Assembly (NCBI GenBank): GCA_004298155.1
Contig: SCRD01000016.1
Coordinates: forward strand, 62,001 to 126,000
Length of the DNA: 64,000 bases
DNA from: Acidobacteriota bacterium
Lineage (GTDB): Bacteria > Acidobacteriota > Terriglobia > UBA7540
Direction: 5' to 3'
Shown here: piece after piece, positions 34,743 through 43,960 of the stretch
Numbering within the stretch: position 1 is the stretch's first letter
How the letters are laid out: each line of letters starts with the position of its first letter
Position numbers and translations under genes: made by a program
Notes under the pieces: generated by a model
Databases searched by the model: none
What the model was told of the DNA's origin: nothing
What the model saw: only the letters and a program-made list of their open reading frames with translations

Positions 34743-36113
34743 GTGCCACGACAAGACAAGATACTCGTGGTTGACGACGACGCCAGCGAGAGAGAAGGCT
34801 TGGCGGAGCTGTTAAGAGTGTGGGGCTACGAAGCCGACGTTGCTATCGACGGCCAGCAAGCCCTTAATCAGGCCGCTGCGTTTAATCCCAGCGTTATTAT
34901 TTCGGACCTTCGCATGCCCGGAATGAGCGGCATGGATGTCCTGCGCCAAATGCGTGAATTGCGCCCTGATGTGACCTTTATTATGCTGACCGCCCAGGGC
35001 ACTATCGAAGAGGCCGTGGAGGCCACCAAGCTGGGGGCCTTCAACTTTCTGGAAAAGCCTGTTGACCCTAAGCGCTTGCAAGTTGAACTCCGCAATTGTC
35101 TGGCGCGCCGCGATAGTGAGCTGCAGCTTGAAATCGCCCATCGGCGGCTTCGTGAAGCCGGCATCCTAGGGCAACTGGTGGGACGATCGAAGAAGATGCA
35201 GGAGGTCATGTCCATCATCGCCACCGTGGCGCCCTCGCGCGCCAGTATTTTGATAACAGGTGAAAGCGGAACCGGAAAAGAATTGGCAGCCCGGACCATC
35301 CACGAGTTGAGCCCCCGAAAGAGTAAGCCGTTCGTGGCTGTTAATTGTGCCGCGATTCCCGAAAGCCTGATGGAGAGTGAAATCTTCGGCCACGAGAAGG
35401 GTGCTTTTACCGGAGCCGTGGAGAGACGCATGGGCTGTTTTGAACTGGCCGACGGGGGCACTCTACTGCTGGATGAAATTGGCGAAATGCCGGCGCAGAC
35501 ACAGGCCAAGCTTTTGCGTGTTCTCGAAGACTCCAAGCTCCGGCGCCTGGGCAGCAAAAACGAGACCTCTGTTGATGTTCGGGTGCTTGCCGCAACGAAT
35601 AAAGTTCCCGCTGAGGCCGTTTCGAAAGGGGAACTGAGAAACGACCTCTACTTTCGGCTCAATGTCGTTCAGATTACCATGCCGCCGCTTCGCGAGCATC
35701 TGGGTGACCTGGAACCTTTGACCCATGCGCTTATCGAAGACCTGAATCGCAAACACCATACTTCGGTCAAAGCATTGGATAGTGGTGTTTTGGACTCGTT
35801 CCGTCGCCATTCATGGCCTGGCAACATTCGTGAACTCCGCAATACGCTGGAACGCATGATGGTCTTAAGCCAGGGAGAGATTCTGCAAAGCAAGGATCTC
35901 CCTGCTGATTTTGGAAAGGCTTCAGCGACCGCTATGGGGGATGATCTCCATCTTCGTCCGGGGATGACGGTTGGGGAGGCGGAACGGCGGCTGATTTTTG
36001 AAACGCTGGCTTTTACCAGTAACAACAAGACACGTGCGGCTGAAATGCTCGGTATCAGTTTAAAGACTCTTCATAATAAGTTGAAGGAATATGAGGCTGA
36101 GCCTCAAAGCTAA
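34743..36113 (+). CDS. Sigma-54-dependent response regulator (NtrC family)
   Basis: A 456-residue response regulator with all canonical parts. The receiver has acidic triad DDD at residues 11-13, phospho-acceptor D55 (ISDLRMPG), Thr in FIMLTA, and Lys in FLEKP. The AAA+ domain has GESGTGKE, GAFTGA, LLLDEIGEM and FRLNVV. A Fis-like helix-turn-helix lies at the end (RAAEMLGISLKTLHNKLKEY). It starts at GTG after AAGGAG. Its last 23 bases overlap the start of the sensor kinase, so the two form a translationally coupled two-component pair that should activate sigma-54 promoters. Confidence 0.93.
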   Translation: MPRQDKILVVDDDASEREGLAELLRVWGYEADVAIDGQQALNQAAAFNPSVIISDLRMPGMSGMDVLRQMRELRPDVTFIMLTAQGTIEEAVEATKLGAFNFLEKPVDPKRLQVELRNCLARRDSELQLEIAHRRLREAGILGQLVGRSKKMQEVMSIIATVAPSRASILITGESGTGKELAARTIHELSPRKSKPFVAVNCAAIPESLMESEIFGHEKGAFTGAVERRMGCFELADGGTLLLDEIGEMPAQTQAKLLRVLEDSKLRRLGSKNETSVDVRVLAATNKVPAEAVSKGELRNDLYFRLNVVQITMPPLREHLGDLEPLTHALIEDLNRKHHTSVKALDSGVLDSFRRHSWPGNIRELRNTLERMMVLSQGEILQSKDLPADFGKASATAMGDDLHLRPGMTVGEAERRLIFETLAFTSNNKTRAAEMLGISLKTLHNKLKEYEAEPQS

Positions 36114-37929
36114 ACTGACGGCACTGATCGGTCTGCTAGTGCTGGTCGTGGTGCTGGCTATTTCCGCCCTCTACCTTTTTATCCTCACACATGAAGCCCT
36201 TTCTGCTGTGGGGCGAAGGGGATCATTTGTGGCGGATGAAGTTTATCATCAGACGCAGACCGTCCTGGCACAGAGTTATCTCCCAGCTGGGGTCCAGCCA
36301 ACCGATACTCAGGCCGTGCTTCAGTTCGTTCGAACCCGGCTGGCAGAAGACCCGAACCTCAATTCCACCATCGAATCCGCCGTGGGCTATTCTCCGACCA
36401 TATATTACGTGGCGATAACAGATCCAAAGGGGATTATACTTGTTCACAATGACCCGACTCAGATCGGCAACCAATTCACCCCAGCTCCACCATTCGAGCA
36501 ACTCCTGAACTCGGGCGTATTGCAGCAGCTCCAGGTTATCTATGGACCGCAGCAAATATATGAAGTTGTCCACTCCAGCAGGGTAGGTGACCGCCCACTC
36601 GACGTTCGCGTGGGTGTCTCAACGCTGTTTGTCGCCAGCGAGTTGACGCCTGAATTGCATCGGGCGCTGCTACTTGCCGTTCTGGCACTGGTCCTGGCGA
36701 CGCTTTCCGCGAGCTTGCTTTCTTATGGCATACTTCGTCCTCTCAAGACGATCTCGCGCAGCGTTGAGCGGATGGCGCGTGGAGAAAATCCCGAGCAGTT
36801 GATGGTGAATCGTAAAGACGAATGGGGCATTCTTTCCTCCAAGTTAAATCTGCTGGGCGAGCAGATCCGGGGCGAGAAAACCGCCTTCACCCAGCTTAAG
36901 GAAAATCTAGACCAGCTCTTTTCCAATCTTGCGGACGGCCTGATGCTTTTTGACAAACAGGACCAGTTGGTGCTTGCCACTCCAGCGGTAGAGCGGTTCC
37001 TGGGCGAGAACCCGAAGTTGCTGCTACACCGCACTGCAACAGACATTTTCTGGAGTGACCATCCGATGGACCGTGTGCTACGCGAGGCGTTTATGGTGCG
37101 TCAGACTGTTACTTGGGAATCACAGAATGAAAACGATGGCGATGACAATGAAACCCCTCGCATCTCCGCCAGTGTGCAGTTTGCCGAGACGGAAGGAGAA
37201 CCGGTGGGCGCTCTGGTAACGGTGCGGGATGCCGGCACACGCGCACAATTGGAGGACCAGATCGCAGTGGCAACGAGACTGGCGGCCCTCGGCCGGATTA
37301 CTTCCGGAGTTGCGCACGAAGTCAAGAATCCTTTGAACGCAATGGTTCTGCAACTGGAAATCCTGAAGGCAAAACTTGCCGAGAATAGCGCTGCCGTTAA
37401 GCCCCAGCTTGACACACTTTCTTCAGAGATCCGGCGGCTTGATCGTGTTGTGAAGACCTTCCTCGATTTTACACGGCCGGTGGAGTTGCGATTGAGCGAG
37501 ACAGACCTGGAGCAGATGGTCGAAGAAGTCTTCACTCTCGCTGAACCGCAGGCCCGGCAGAACCATGTGCGCCTGAAGATTGAGAAGGACGGTCCTGTCC
37601 CCAGGTTAAAGGTCGACCGTGATCTCTTTAAGCAGGCCCTCCTGAACCTGGTGCTGAACGGGTGCCAAGCCATGCCTTCCGGAGGAATTCTGAAAATCAG
37701 ACCACGGAAATCGGAACGCCGAGTGGAACTTGAAATCGAGGACCAGGGCGTGGGCATTCCCCCTGATGTGCAGCCCAGGATATTCTCACTCTTCTTTACG
37801 ACCAAGCCCGGCGGTTCAGGTGTGGGCCTGGCCATGGCATATCGAATTATCCAGTTGCACAATGGTTCCATCGGTTTCTCAAGCAAACCGAACCATGGGA
37901 CAGTCTTTCGAATTGCCCTCCCTGCTTAG
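36091..37929 (+). CDS. Membrane sensor histidine kinase
   Basis: A 612-residue sensor kinase paired with the upstream NtrC-type regulator. A first membrane span lies at about residues 9-32, an extracytoplasmic CACHE-like sensor at about 35-190 (YYVAITDPKGIILVHND), and a second span at about 190-212. A HAMP (RPLKTISRSVERMARGE), a PAS-like domain (about 265-390), and HisKA with H409 (GVAHEVKNPLNAM) follow. The ATPase domain has the N box NLVLNGCQAM, G1 EDQGVGIP, F box FSLFFTTKPGG, and G2 GSGVGLAMAYRI. The ATG follows AAGGA inside the regulator gene. The signal is unknown. Confidence 0.92.
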   Translation: MRLSLKAKLTALIGLLVLVVVLAISALYLFILTHEALSAVGRRGSFVADEVYHQTQTVLAQSYLPAGVQPTDTQAVLQFVRTRLAEDPNLNSTIESAVGYSPTIYYVAITDPKGIILVHNDPTQIGNQFTPAPPFEQLLNSGVLQQLQVIYGPQQIYEVVHSSRVGDRPLDVRVGVSTLFVASELTPELHRALLLAVLALVLATLSASLLSYGILRPLKTISRSVERMARGENPEQLMVNRKDEWGILSSKLNLLGEQIRGEKTAFTQLKENLDQLFSNLADGLMLFDKQDQLVLATPAVERFLGENPKLLLHRTATDIFWSDHPMDRVLREAFMVRQTVTWESQNENDGDDNETPRISASVQFAETEGEPVGALVTVRDAGTRAQLEDQIAVATRLAALGRITSGVAHEVKNPLNAMVLQLEILKAKLAENSAAVKPQLDTLSSEIRRLDRVVKTFLDFTRPVELRLSETDLEQMVEEVFTLAEPQARQNHVRLKIEKDGPVPRLKVDRDLFKQALLNLVLNGCQAMPSGGILKIRPRKSERRVELEIEDQGVGIPPDVQPRIFSLFFTTKPGGSGVGLAMAYRIIQLHNGSIGFSSKPNHGTVFRIALPA

Positions 37930-38129
37930 CCATCCATCAGGGCCTACACGCTCGCCATCCACCCGGGTTTACTCGAACAAAAGGTTGTTGCTACCCCTTG
38001 ATGAATATCGGGAGTAAAATGGGGTCAGAATGATTGGAGGCCAGCGAGGAAAGATACCGTTTCGTTGCCATGGAGCGTACGGAAAGCGATGTCATTCGCC
38101 TACTAAACTTGGGTTCGAGAGGAGGAGCC

Positions 38130-38501
38130 ATGCCCCTGAAACAGCTCCAGAAGTTTTTCGCCGGGCCCGCGCCACACCTGTCGCGGGAAGACGCCATGAA
38201 GGTGTTCAGTCGTGATCAATTTCAATGCCAGTATTGCGGACTGGATGGCTTGCACCAGTTCACAAACTGGATGGTCCTCACCGTTGACCACGTTCACCCC
38301 CACTACCATGGCGGGCCACGAAAGATGGAGAACCTCGTGACCTGCTGTCAGCCCTGCAATGTGATCAAGGGGAAACGCCTCTTCAAATCGTTCGATGATG
38401 CCAAAGCCTTTGTCGTGAAGAAGCGAAAGGAATGGGAGCATCTTTATACGCAGCAGGCCAAGACGGCTGAGAAAAGCGTTGCGAGCCACCATTCTGCCTG
38501 A
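38130..38501 (+). CDS. Small HNH endonuclease
   Basis: A 123-residue HNH-family nuclease. The start at 38130 has a very strong AGGAGGAG directly upstream; longer frames from 38034 or 38070 lack one. A zinc finger CQYCG (about residues 30-34) pairs with CQPC (about 73-76). Between them, VLTVDHVHPHYHGG carries the catalytic DH, and ENLVTCCQPCNVIKG is the Asn/His part of the motif. Its relatives are stand-alone HNH proteins of unknown role, common outside mobile elements; a repair or defence role is possible. It is not next to a methylase, integrase or terminase. Confidence 0.8.
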   Translation: MPLKQLQKFFAGPAPHLSREDAMKVFSRDQFQCQYCGLDGLHQFTNWMVLTVDHVHPHYHGGPRKMENLVTCCQPCNVIKGKRLFKSFDDAKAFVVKKRKEWEHLYTQQAKTAEKSVASHHSA

Positions 38502-38673
38502 CAGTAAGGACTTCTACACCTGACCAACTCACGGCGCGAGTTGAAGAGAACAGGCTCCTTAAGGCGGGAAGTGTATCCATTGCTGGCCTAACCACTGCAC
38601 AGATTGCAGCAGGACGGAAGCGGAGAAGTAAACGCGCCCACTGTCCACGTTGAAGTGATAGAATCAGAATACG

Positions 38674-39219
38674 TTGACTTGGAAAGCCGCAATTTTCGGT
38701 ATTGCCGTCATTTTTGGGGGGTGCCCCAAAAGGCAGATGGGACCGCAAGTTGTTTACGTTCCCACGCCGCCGCCGGCCGTGACCACCTCGCAGTCAGACC
38801 AGAGCATCGTTGTGCAAGCCCCGGTCCCTCCGTCCCGTCCCGAAGTCAAGCAGGAGGCCCCCACGCAGGCTCCGTCGGAGCCTGCACCCAATAGGCCTTC
38901 ACCTCTCAAACGTGCCGAGGCGAAAGCCCCTCCCGAGGAGCCGCAGGGTGCGGAGGTTCCTGCCCTGCAATCTGCCGTCAATTCAGGCCAGGCAACAGCA
39001 TTGCAGGGACAAGTGGTCCGGTTGCAACAGGGGATTGAAAAGCGGATCCTTGTCCTCAGCCGCGAATGGCTGTCGCCGTCTCAGCGGAAAATGCTGGACG
39101 ATGCGCGCGGTTTCCTACAACAATCTCAGAAGGCACTCCAGAAGTCAGACCTTGACCTAGCTTACAACTGGGCTAACAAGGCCGACCTTATAGTGGCCTC
39201 GCTCGATCAGTCTCGATAA
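38674..39219 (+). CDS. Proline-rich putative lipoprotein
   Basis: A 181-residue exported protein of unknown function. A short hydrophobic leader ends in IFGGC (Cys at residue 17), a plausible lipobox though the -3 residue is unusual. A Pro/Glu/Ala-rich spacer (about 25-95, many PP and EAP repeats) would reach away from the membrane. The C-terminal helical domain (about 100-181; LQSAVNSGQATALQGQVVRL, LSPSQRKMLDDARGFLQQS) resembles a small coiled or helical bundle. It starts at TTG (38674) with only a weak ribosome-binding site, so the start is uncertain. Confidence 0.55.
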   Translation: MTWKAAIFGIAVIFGGCPKRQMGPQVVYVPTPPPAVTTSQSDQSIVVQAPVPPSRPEVKQEAPTQAPSEPAPNRPSPLKRAEAKAPPEEPQGAEVPALQSAVNSGQATALQGQVVRLQQGIEKRILVLSREWLSPSQRKMLDDARGFLQQSQKALQKSDLDLAYNWANKADLIVASLDQSR

Positions 39220-39402
39220 CCGTAGAAACCAACTACAACCCGCCGCCCTGAACATTCAATGGTATTTTGGGGACATCCAGAGCTTTGGATTGCCAATCGC
39301 TCAAAACCTTGCTCTGAAAGATGCTCCGTCAATGTGGAATCAATGCGGCAGACGTGTCTTGATGGGCAGCCACAAGGCTTCATCGAATATTAAACCGCGT
39401 CT

Positions 39403-40077
39403 TCACATCCACTGGTGGCGGTTTGAATAGAACGTAATCTGGCGCTGGGGATACCTTTCCTTGAAAGCCCGATAGCGCCGCAGGACATTCATATACCGGT
39501 AATTTGAGGTTTTCAATTTAGTGTGGGGCAGATCAATCAATGCCTCTTCGACGCTCCATACATTTTTCGGGGAGAATCGCCAGTCCGTCGTGACTAATTT
39601 TCGAAGGTCAGCCATGGCATACCCGATGATCCGCGCCTCTTCGGTGACAAAGGGATCAACATAGCTCATCACCAGGTGGCGGAGGGTCCGGTATAGAGGT
39701 CTGCGACCCTGAAGACTGAAGTCGCGGGACTGCCCGACGGATCCCCACCGGCCGCGCTGACGGAAAGCAAACACCACATGGTCCAGCTTATCTTTGGATT
39801 CCAGGTCTAGAAGTAGTGGCGGGTAGCCATGCTGTTCCAGGATAGTGGCCGCAACGAAAGCTGCCTCAAGGCAATGGGACGTTGAACACCTGAGCGTGGC
39901 GCGAAAACTTCGCAGAGTTTCCCCGTTTTTTTCATGATTGTAAGTGAACAAACGGATAAAATTCTGCACTTGGCGGGGTGTCTTGTACGTTTGGATAATC
40001 CCCCACTCTTTGGGTGTGAAAGCTTCTCGCGGAGGCAGATCGTAAGGCGATTTCGGCTTGAATTTCCGGGTACGCAA
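39403..40077 (-). CDS. Transglutaminase-like conserved protein, partner of asnB
   Basis: A 224-residue protein with a transglutaminase/cysteine-peptidase-like core: Cys in TSHCLEAAFVAATIL (C69) and His in KLDHVVFAF (H100). The expected Asp is not at its usual place, with D119 the nearest. The rest (YRTLRHLVMSYVDPF, DWRFSPKNVW) matches a widespread family of hypothetical proteins rather than a known peptidase. It starts at TTG (40075-40077) with AGGAGAG 10 bases upstream. The gap to asnB is five bases, so they form an operon. Cys protease plus AsnB-like enzyme recalls lasso-peptide maturation, but no precursor or RRE protein is seen. Confidence 0.6.
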   Translation of the reverse strand: MRTRKFKPKSPYDLPPREAFTPKEWGIIQTYKTPRQVQNFIRLFTYNHEKNGETLRSFRATLRCSTSHCLEAAFVAATILEQHGYPPLLLDLESKDKLDHVVFAFRQRGRWGSVGQSRDFSLQGRRPLYRTLRHLVMSYVDPFVTEEARIIGYAMADLRKLVTTDWRFSPKNVWSVEEALIDLPHTKLKTSNYRYMNVLRRYRAFKERYPQRQITFYSNRHQWM

Positions 40078-40082
40078 GCGTT

Positions 40083-41999
40083 CTAATCTCTCCTATTCCA
40101 GCGATCATACCAGAGCTGGAAGCAGAGAAGCGTCCATAGGGCTTTTCGGTGGTCGGCTTGGGCGGTTGAATGTTCGCGAATCAACTTTTGGACAAATACG
40201 CTATTGAATAACCCTTGGCGTTTCAGCTTTCCTTCTTCCAGCGTTTCAGCCACCAGTGGCTGGAGTTCGTTTCGAAGCCAGCTTGCGACGGGTACAGTGA
40301 ACCCACGTTTCTGTCGGTAAACAATCTTCTGCGGCAGCCACTTCTCGACAGCCTTCTTCAATATGTATTTGGTCTTGAAGCCGCGCACCTTCAGGTTTGT
40401 CGGCAACCCGGCTGCAAACTCGATCAGGCGATGGTCCAGGAAGGGAGTCCGTAGTTCCAGCGAGCACGCCATGCTGGCACGGTCTACTTTTACCAGCAAA
40501 TTATCTTCAAGATACATTCGGAAATCGAGATAGAGCATTTCTGCCAGGACGTCGTCAAAGCGAGTGCCTTCCAAAACCCGAGATAAGGGATTGAAAATAA
40601 CGCCGACGGGTGAATGCGGGCCAGTCCACTGGGGGGTGTAAAGCTGCTCCAGTTCGTCAGCTGAAAACATGCCAAACCACGAATGATGGCGCACCGCCGG
40701 ATCCTTTTCGGCATGTGTCAGGAACCGGCGGAGGAACAGCCCCTTGGGCACGGCGTCTGAAGAAACCGGCAGGAGTTCCCGAACCCGATCAAAGACCTGC
40801 CGCCGAAGGAATCCCGGAAGCATCAAATAATATTCAGCCGCCCGGGCTCCCAGATAGGTAGGGTAGCCGCCAAAAAGTTCATCACTGCCTTCGCCGCTCA
40901 ATGCGACCTTGATGTGTTCGCGTGCGAAGCACGACAGGAGATAGGTTGGAATAATAGCAGGATCGGCCATCGGTTCGTCGAGGTGATCCATCAGGGCTAG
41001 CAATGCGCCGCGCATGGTTTTATCGTCGGACGTCAGCACGTGGTGCTTGGTGTTGAAATGCCTGGCCACAAACTCCGCGTATTCTCCCTCGTCAAAAGAG
41101 CGTTCTGGGAATGAGACTGAAAAGCTGTTGACGTTTCCGGGCGAAAGCTCGCTCATTGTAGCGACCACGGTGGAGGAATCGATGCCGCCACTCAGAAACA
41201 CTCCCAGGGGAACGTCACTGACCAGGCGCGAGATCGCCGCCTCCCGCAACTTTTCGCGAAGTTCCTCACAGGCTTTTTCTTCCTGCTCACGATTCATCTT
41301 TCCGGCTTCGGGTGTACGCAGATAAGTCTGGATTTTCCAATAGCACTCGATGTGCATTTGTTGATTTTCAATCACCATTATGTGCGCGGCAGGAAGCTTC
41401 TTGATGTCTTCGTATACGGATCTGGGCGACGGGAAGTAGCCGTAAAAGAAATATTGGGAGAGGGCCTCGCGGTCGATTTCCCGGCGGATAGCCAAATGTT
41501 CCAGTAATGCTTTTATCTCTGATCCGAACACCAGCGTGCCGTCAGACTCCCAGTAATAGAGCGGCTTCTCACCAGCCCGGTCGCGTGCCAGGATCAGCCG
41601 CTTTGCGCGGTTGTCCCAAAGTGCGATGGCGAACATGCCATTCAGCTCACGGACGAATTTTGTTCCTAATTCCTCGTAGAGATGGGCGATGACCTCGCCG
41701 TCGGATTGCGTCTTGAAATGGTGGGCGCGTTCAAGAAGGCCCTTGCGAAGCTCGCGGTAATTGTAGATCTCTCCATTAAAAACCAAATTGATCTCGCCGG
41801 TCTCGTTGGACAACGGCTGGTCGCCGGTCTTGAGGTCGATAATACTCAGCCGTCGAATGGCGAGCGCCAGGTGGGGTAGTTCGAATTTGCCCTGGCTGTC
41901 CGGCCCCCGATGTCTGAGCCTGGCCGACATTCGATCGACCAGTTCAGGGTCTTCGATCGGTCGAAGAAACAGGTTATGAATACCGCAAATGCCACACAT
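40083..41999 (-). CDS. asnB: Glutamine-hydrolysing asparagine synthase-like amidotransferase
   Basis: A 638-residue two-domain enzyme. The N-terminal class-II glutaminase has the catalytic Cys2 (MCGICG), RHRGPDSQG, and NGEIYNY. The synthetase domain has the PP-loop SGGIDSS (about residue 263), GEGSDELFGGY, and the C-terminal VDRASMACSLELRTPFLDH. Length and features fit the AsnB forms found in exopolysaccharide clusters as well as true asparagine synthetase. Neighbours (GT39, GT2, gmd, GT4) favour a glycan-amidating role, but asparagine synthesis cannot be excluded. It heads a two-gene operon with the transglutaminase-like gene. Confidence 0.9.
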   Translation of the reverse strand: MCGICGIHNLFLRPIEDPELVDRMSARLRHRGPDSQGKFELPHLALAIRRLSIIDLKTGDQPLSNETGEINLVFNGEIYNYRELRKGLLERAHHFKTQSDGEVIAHLYEELGTKFVRELNGMFAIALWDNRAKRLILARDRAGEKPLYYWESDGTLVFGSEIKALLEHLAIRREIDREALSQYFFYGYFPSPRSVYEDIKKLPAAHIMVIENQQMHIECYWKIQTYLRTPEAGKMNREQEEKACEELREKLREAAISRLVSDVPLGVFLSGGIDSSTVVATMSELSPGNVNSFSVSFPERSFDEGEYAEFVARHFNTKHHVLTSDDKTMRGALLALMDHLDEPMADPAIIPTYLLSCFAREHIKVALSGEGSDELFGGYPTYLGARAAEYYLMLPGFLRRQVFDRVRELLPVSSDAVPKGLFLRRFLTHAEKDPAVRHHSWFGMFSADELEQLYTPQWTGPHSPVGVIFNPLSRVLEGTRFDDVLAEMLYLDFRMYLEDNLLVKVDRASMACSLELRTPFLDHRLIEFAAGLPTNLKVRGFKTKYILKKAVEKWLPQKIVYRQKRGFTVPVASWLRNELQPLVAETLEEGKLKRQGLFNSVFVQKLIREHSTAQADHRKALWTLLCFQLWYDRWNRRD

Positions 42000-42018
42000 A
42001 AAGCTTTACATTAGGCGG

Positions 42019-42037
42019 CCCAGCCTTACGGGCTGGG
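42019..42037 (-). terminator. Hairpin between GT39 and asnB genes
   Basis: CCCAGCC-TTACG-GGCTGGG is a perfect 7-bp stem in the 53-bp gap between the GT39 stop and the asnB start. It could terminate GT39 transcription, but there is no T run, and the TTACG loop also recalls the REP-like family. Confidence 0.4.
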
Positions 42038-42052
42038 GTCCCATTTTGGTGT

Positions 42053-43915
42053 TCAGTTACTCTTTCCCGGGGCGCTGGGCGGGCCTGAGCCGGCGGGTAT
42101 CTCCCAGACGGAATATTGCCACCCTGTCCACATCGGATTCATTTCGCGAACAGCGCTGGCCATTTGTGCCACTTGGATGTTTCTTACCAGCACGAGCACG
42201 GGTGTTGAAGGCCGTTTCGCCAACCATTCGTCCTTATCCATTACCAGAGGCATACCGTCCATCTCTGGAGGAAAAAGGTTTTGGGGTAATTGTCCGTTTT
42301 CGGCTTCACGGCTAATTCCGGGCCACTTCGTCACAATGTAATTGCTGGTCAATTCATCCGCTGTGGAAGAAATCAGACCTATCGGCCTCCGTAAATAGAA
42401 AGGTAGTCCCGTTCGAAAGTAATAATAGCCATAAATTGGATAATTTCGTTGTGGACTGGCAAGAATGGTCTGTGCAAGCGCCCGGCTTGATTTTGCGGAA
42501 GCAAAAAGCTCGAGCGGACGAAACCACCGAACGAGCATCAGTGGAAAACAGCATGCAAGCAGAACGAACATAATGACGGTGGGATTTTTCTCTCTGGCCC
42601 GCGAACAGAGATTCCGTCCGATGACTCCCAATGCAGCCAGGATGACTCCGGAATAAAGCAATGTGGGACCCAGCAAGACGAAAACTTCATGGGGCATTTT
42701 TGTTTCGAGGTGGCCACGCGGGAAAAGAAAGCGTTGGAAGTGAGGGGCTGCCGCAACGATGATTCCCAGTGCAATTAAGGTGGCAAAGCCGCCTGTAAGC
42801 CAGTCGGGTGTTCGCGATTCTTTCCGGGGTTCAGGCCCCGTCCACACTTTCGCCATCAAAATGCCGAGTGGGACCATAGCGGGAAGAAAGTAGCCCGGAA
42901 GCTTGGATTGTGAAATCGTAAAAAAAACGAAAACTACTCCCGCCCAACTCAGTAGGAAAAGGGTTGGAGCATGCTGCTCCTGCTGGAGATCTCTCCACCT
43001 TCTGGCCCGGTGGACGGCGGCGTAGAGAAGGAAGAAGCTCCATGGGAGAAAACCCGCAAGATAGATGATGAAGTAGTAGTAGATGTGGCCTGTACGGTGA
43101 GAATGCCCTGTGGCAAACCTTTGCAGGCTTTCCTGCCAGAAGGCGTATCCCGGAAAGTCAGGGTGCCGAACTGACACCGCGATAAACCAGGGTAGCGTTA
43201 TGGCAAAGAACGCCGCCAGGCCGACAAGCCAGTTCAAGTCTTTCAGGCGGGAGAATTTCCTGCGCAACGCCTGGTAGACTGCGATGGAAAGCAACGGCAG
43301 CAGAAATCCCACAGGGCCCTTCGTGAGGGTTGCCAGGCCCAATGCCGCGAAAAACAGGATGTCGAGTAACTTTTGGTTTTCGGATCCGGCTTCCCGCAGC
43401 CAATAACAGACCATCGCTCCGGTGACAAAAAGGGTGAGCATCATGTCGAAGATGACGTCGCGTGCAAAAATCACTACTAGTGGTGAAGTTGACAGAACAA
43501 TTCCCGCATAAAGGGCCGTTGAGGTTTCAAACATCCTGCGCGCAAGCACCCACGCAAAGAAAACCGTCAGAAGGGCCGCCAGCGCTGAGGGGAAGCGCGC
43601 ACTGGCTTCAGACAACCCCGCCACCTTAAACGTTGAGGCTACCGCCCAGAAAAAAACAGGAGGCTTGTCCAGGTAGGCAAAGTTGTTAAAGTGCGGAGTG
43701 ATCCAGTCACCTCTGGCAAGCATTTCACGGGCGACCTCCGCATTCCTTCCCTCATCGGGCTCGATCAAGGCAAGGCGCCCAATACCCACAAAAAACATGC
43801 AGGCAGCTACCACCATCAGGACAACGAAATGAACTGCTGGAATTTTACGACCGGTCGTATTCGCAGGCACCGCTTCACATAGATTTGAAAGGATTTCACC
43901 ACTCAAAGGGTTCAT
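42053..43915 (-). CDS. GT39/ArnT-like membrane glycosyltransferase
   Basis: A 620-residue membrane enzyme of the PMT/ArnT group, which moves sugars from polyprenyl phosphate onto lipids or proteins outside the inner membrane. The first periplasmic loop has the family motif LIEPDEGRNAEVAREM with the Asp-Glu pair, followed by YLDKPP. About 11-12 hydrophobic spans follow (to about residue 480), then a soluble C-terminal domain (about 500-620). AGAGGT precedes the ATG. Together with the GT2 gene 45 bp upstream (an ArnC/DPM-like synthase), it suggests a two-step lipid-linked sugar transfer to lipid A, glycan or protein. Confidence 0.85.
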   Translation of the reverse strand: MNPLSGEILSNLCEAVPANTTGRKIPAVHFVVLMVVAACMFFVGIGRLALIEPDEGRNAEVAREMLARGDWITPHFNNFAYLDKPPVFFWAVASTFKVAGLSEASARFPSALAALLTVFFAWVLARRMFETSTALYAGIVLSTSPLVVIFARDVIFDMMLTLFVTGAMVCYWLREAGSENQKLLDILFFAALGLATLTKGPVGFLLPLLSIAVYQALRRKFSRLKDLNWLVGLAAFFAITLPWFIAVSVRHPDFPGYAFWQESLQRFATGHSHRTGHIYYYFIIYLAGFLPWSFFLLYAAVHRARRWRDLQQEQHAPTLFLLSWAGVVFVFFTISQSKLPGYFLPAMVPLGILMAKVWTGPEPRKESRTPDWLTGGFATLIALGIIVAAAPHFQRFLFPRGHLETKMPHEVFVLLGPTLLYSGVILAALGVIGRNLCSRAREKNPTVIMFVLLACCFPLMLVRWFRPLELFASAKSSRALAQTILASPQRNYPIYGYYYFRTGLPFYLRRPIGLISSTADELTSNYIVTKWPGISREAENGQLPQNLFPPEMDGMPLVMDKDEWLAKRPSTPVLVLVRNIQVAQMASAVREMNPMWTGWQYSVWEIPAGSGPPSAPGKSN

Positions 43916-43960
43916 ACCTCTTCTTGAGCGCTAAGTCTGCGCCGCAAATGTCCCGACGCC

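Noticed and set aside
38130-38501. HNH nuclease as sign of a prophage or restriction system
   Set aside because: No terminase, capsid, integrase or methylase gene is near; treated as a stand-alone HNH protein.
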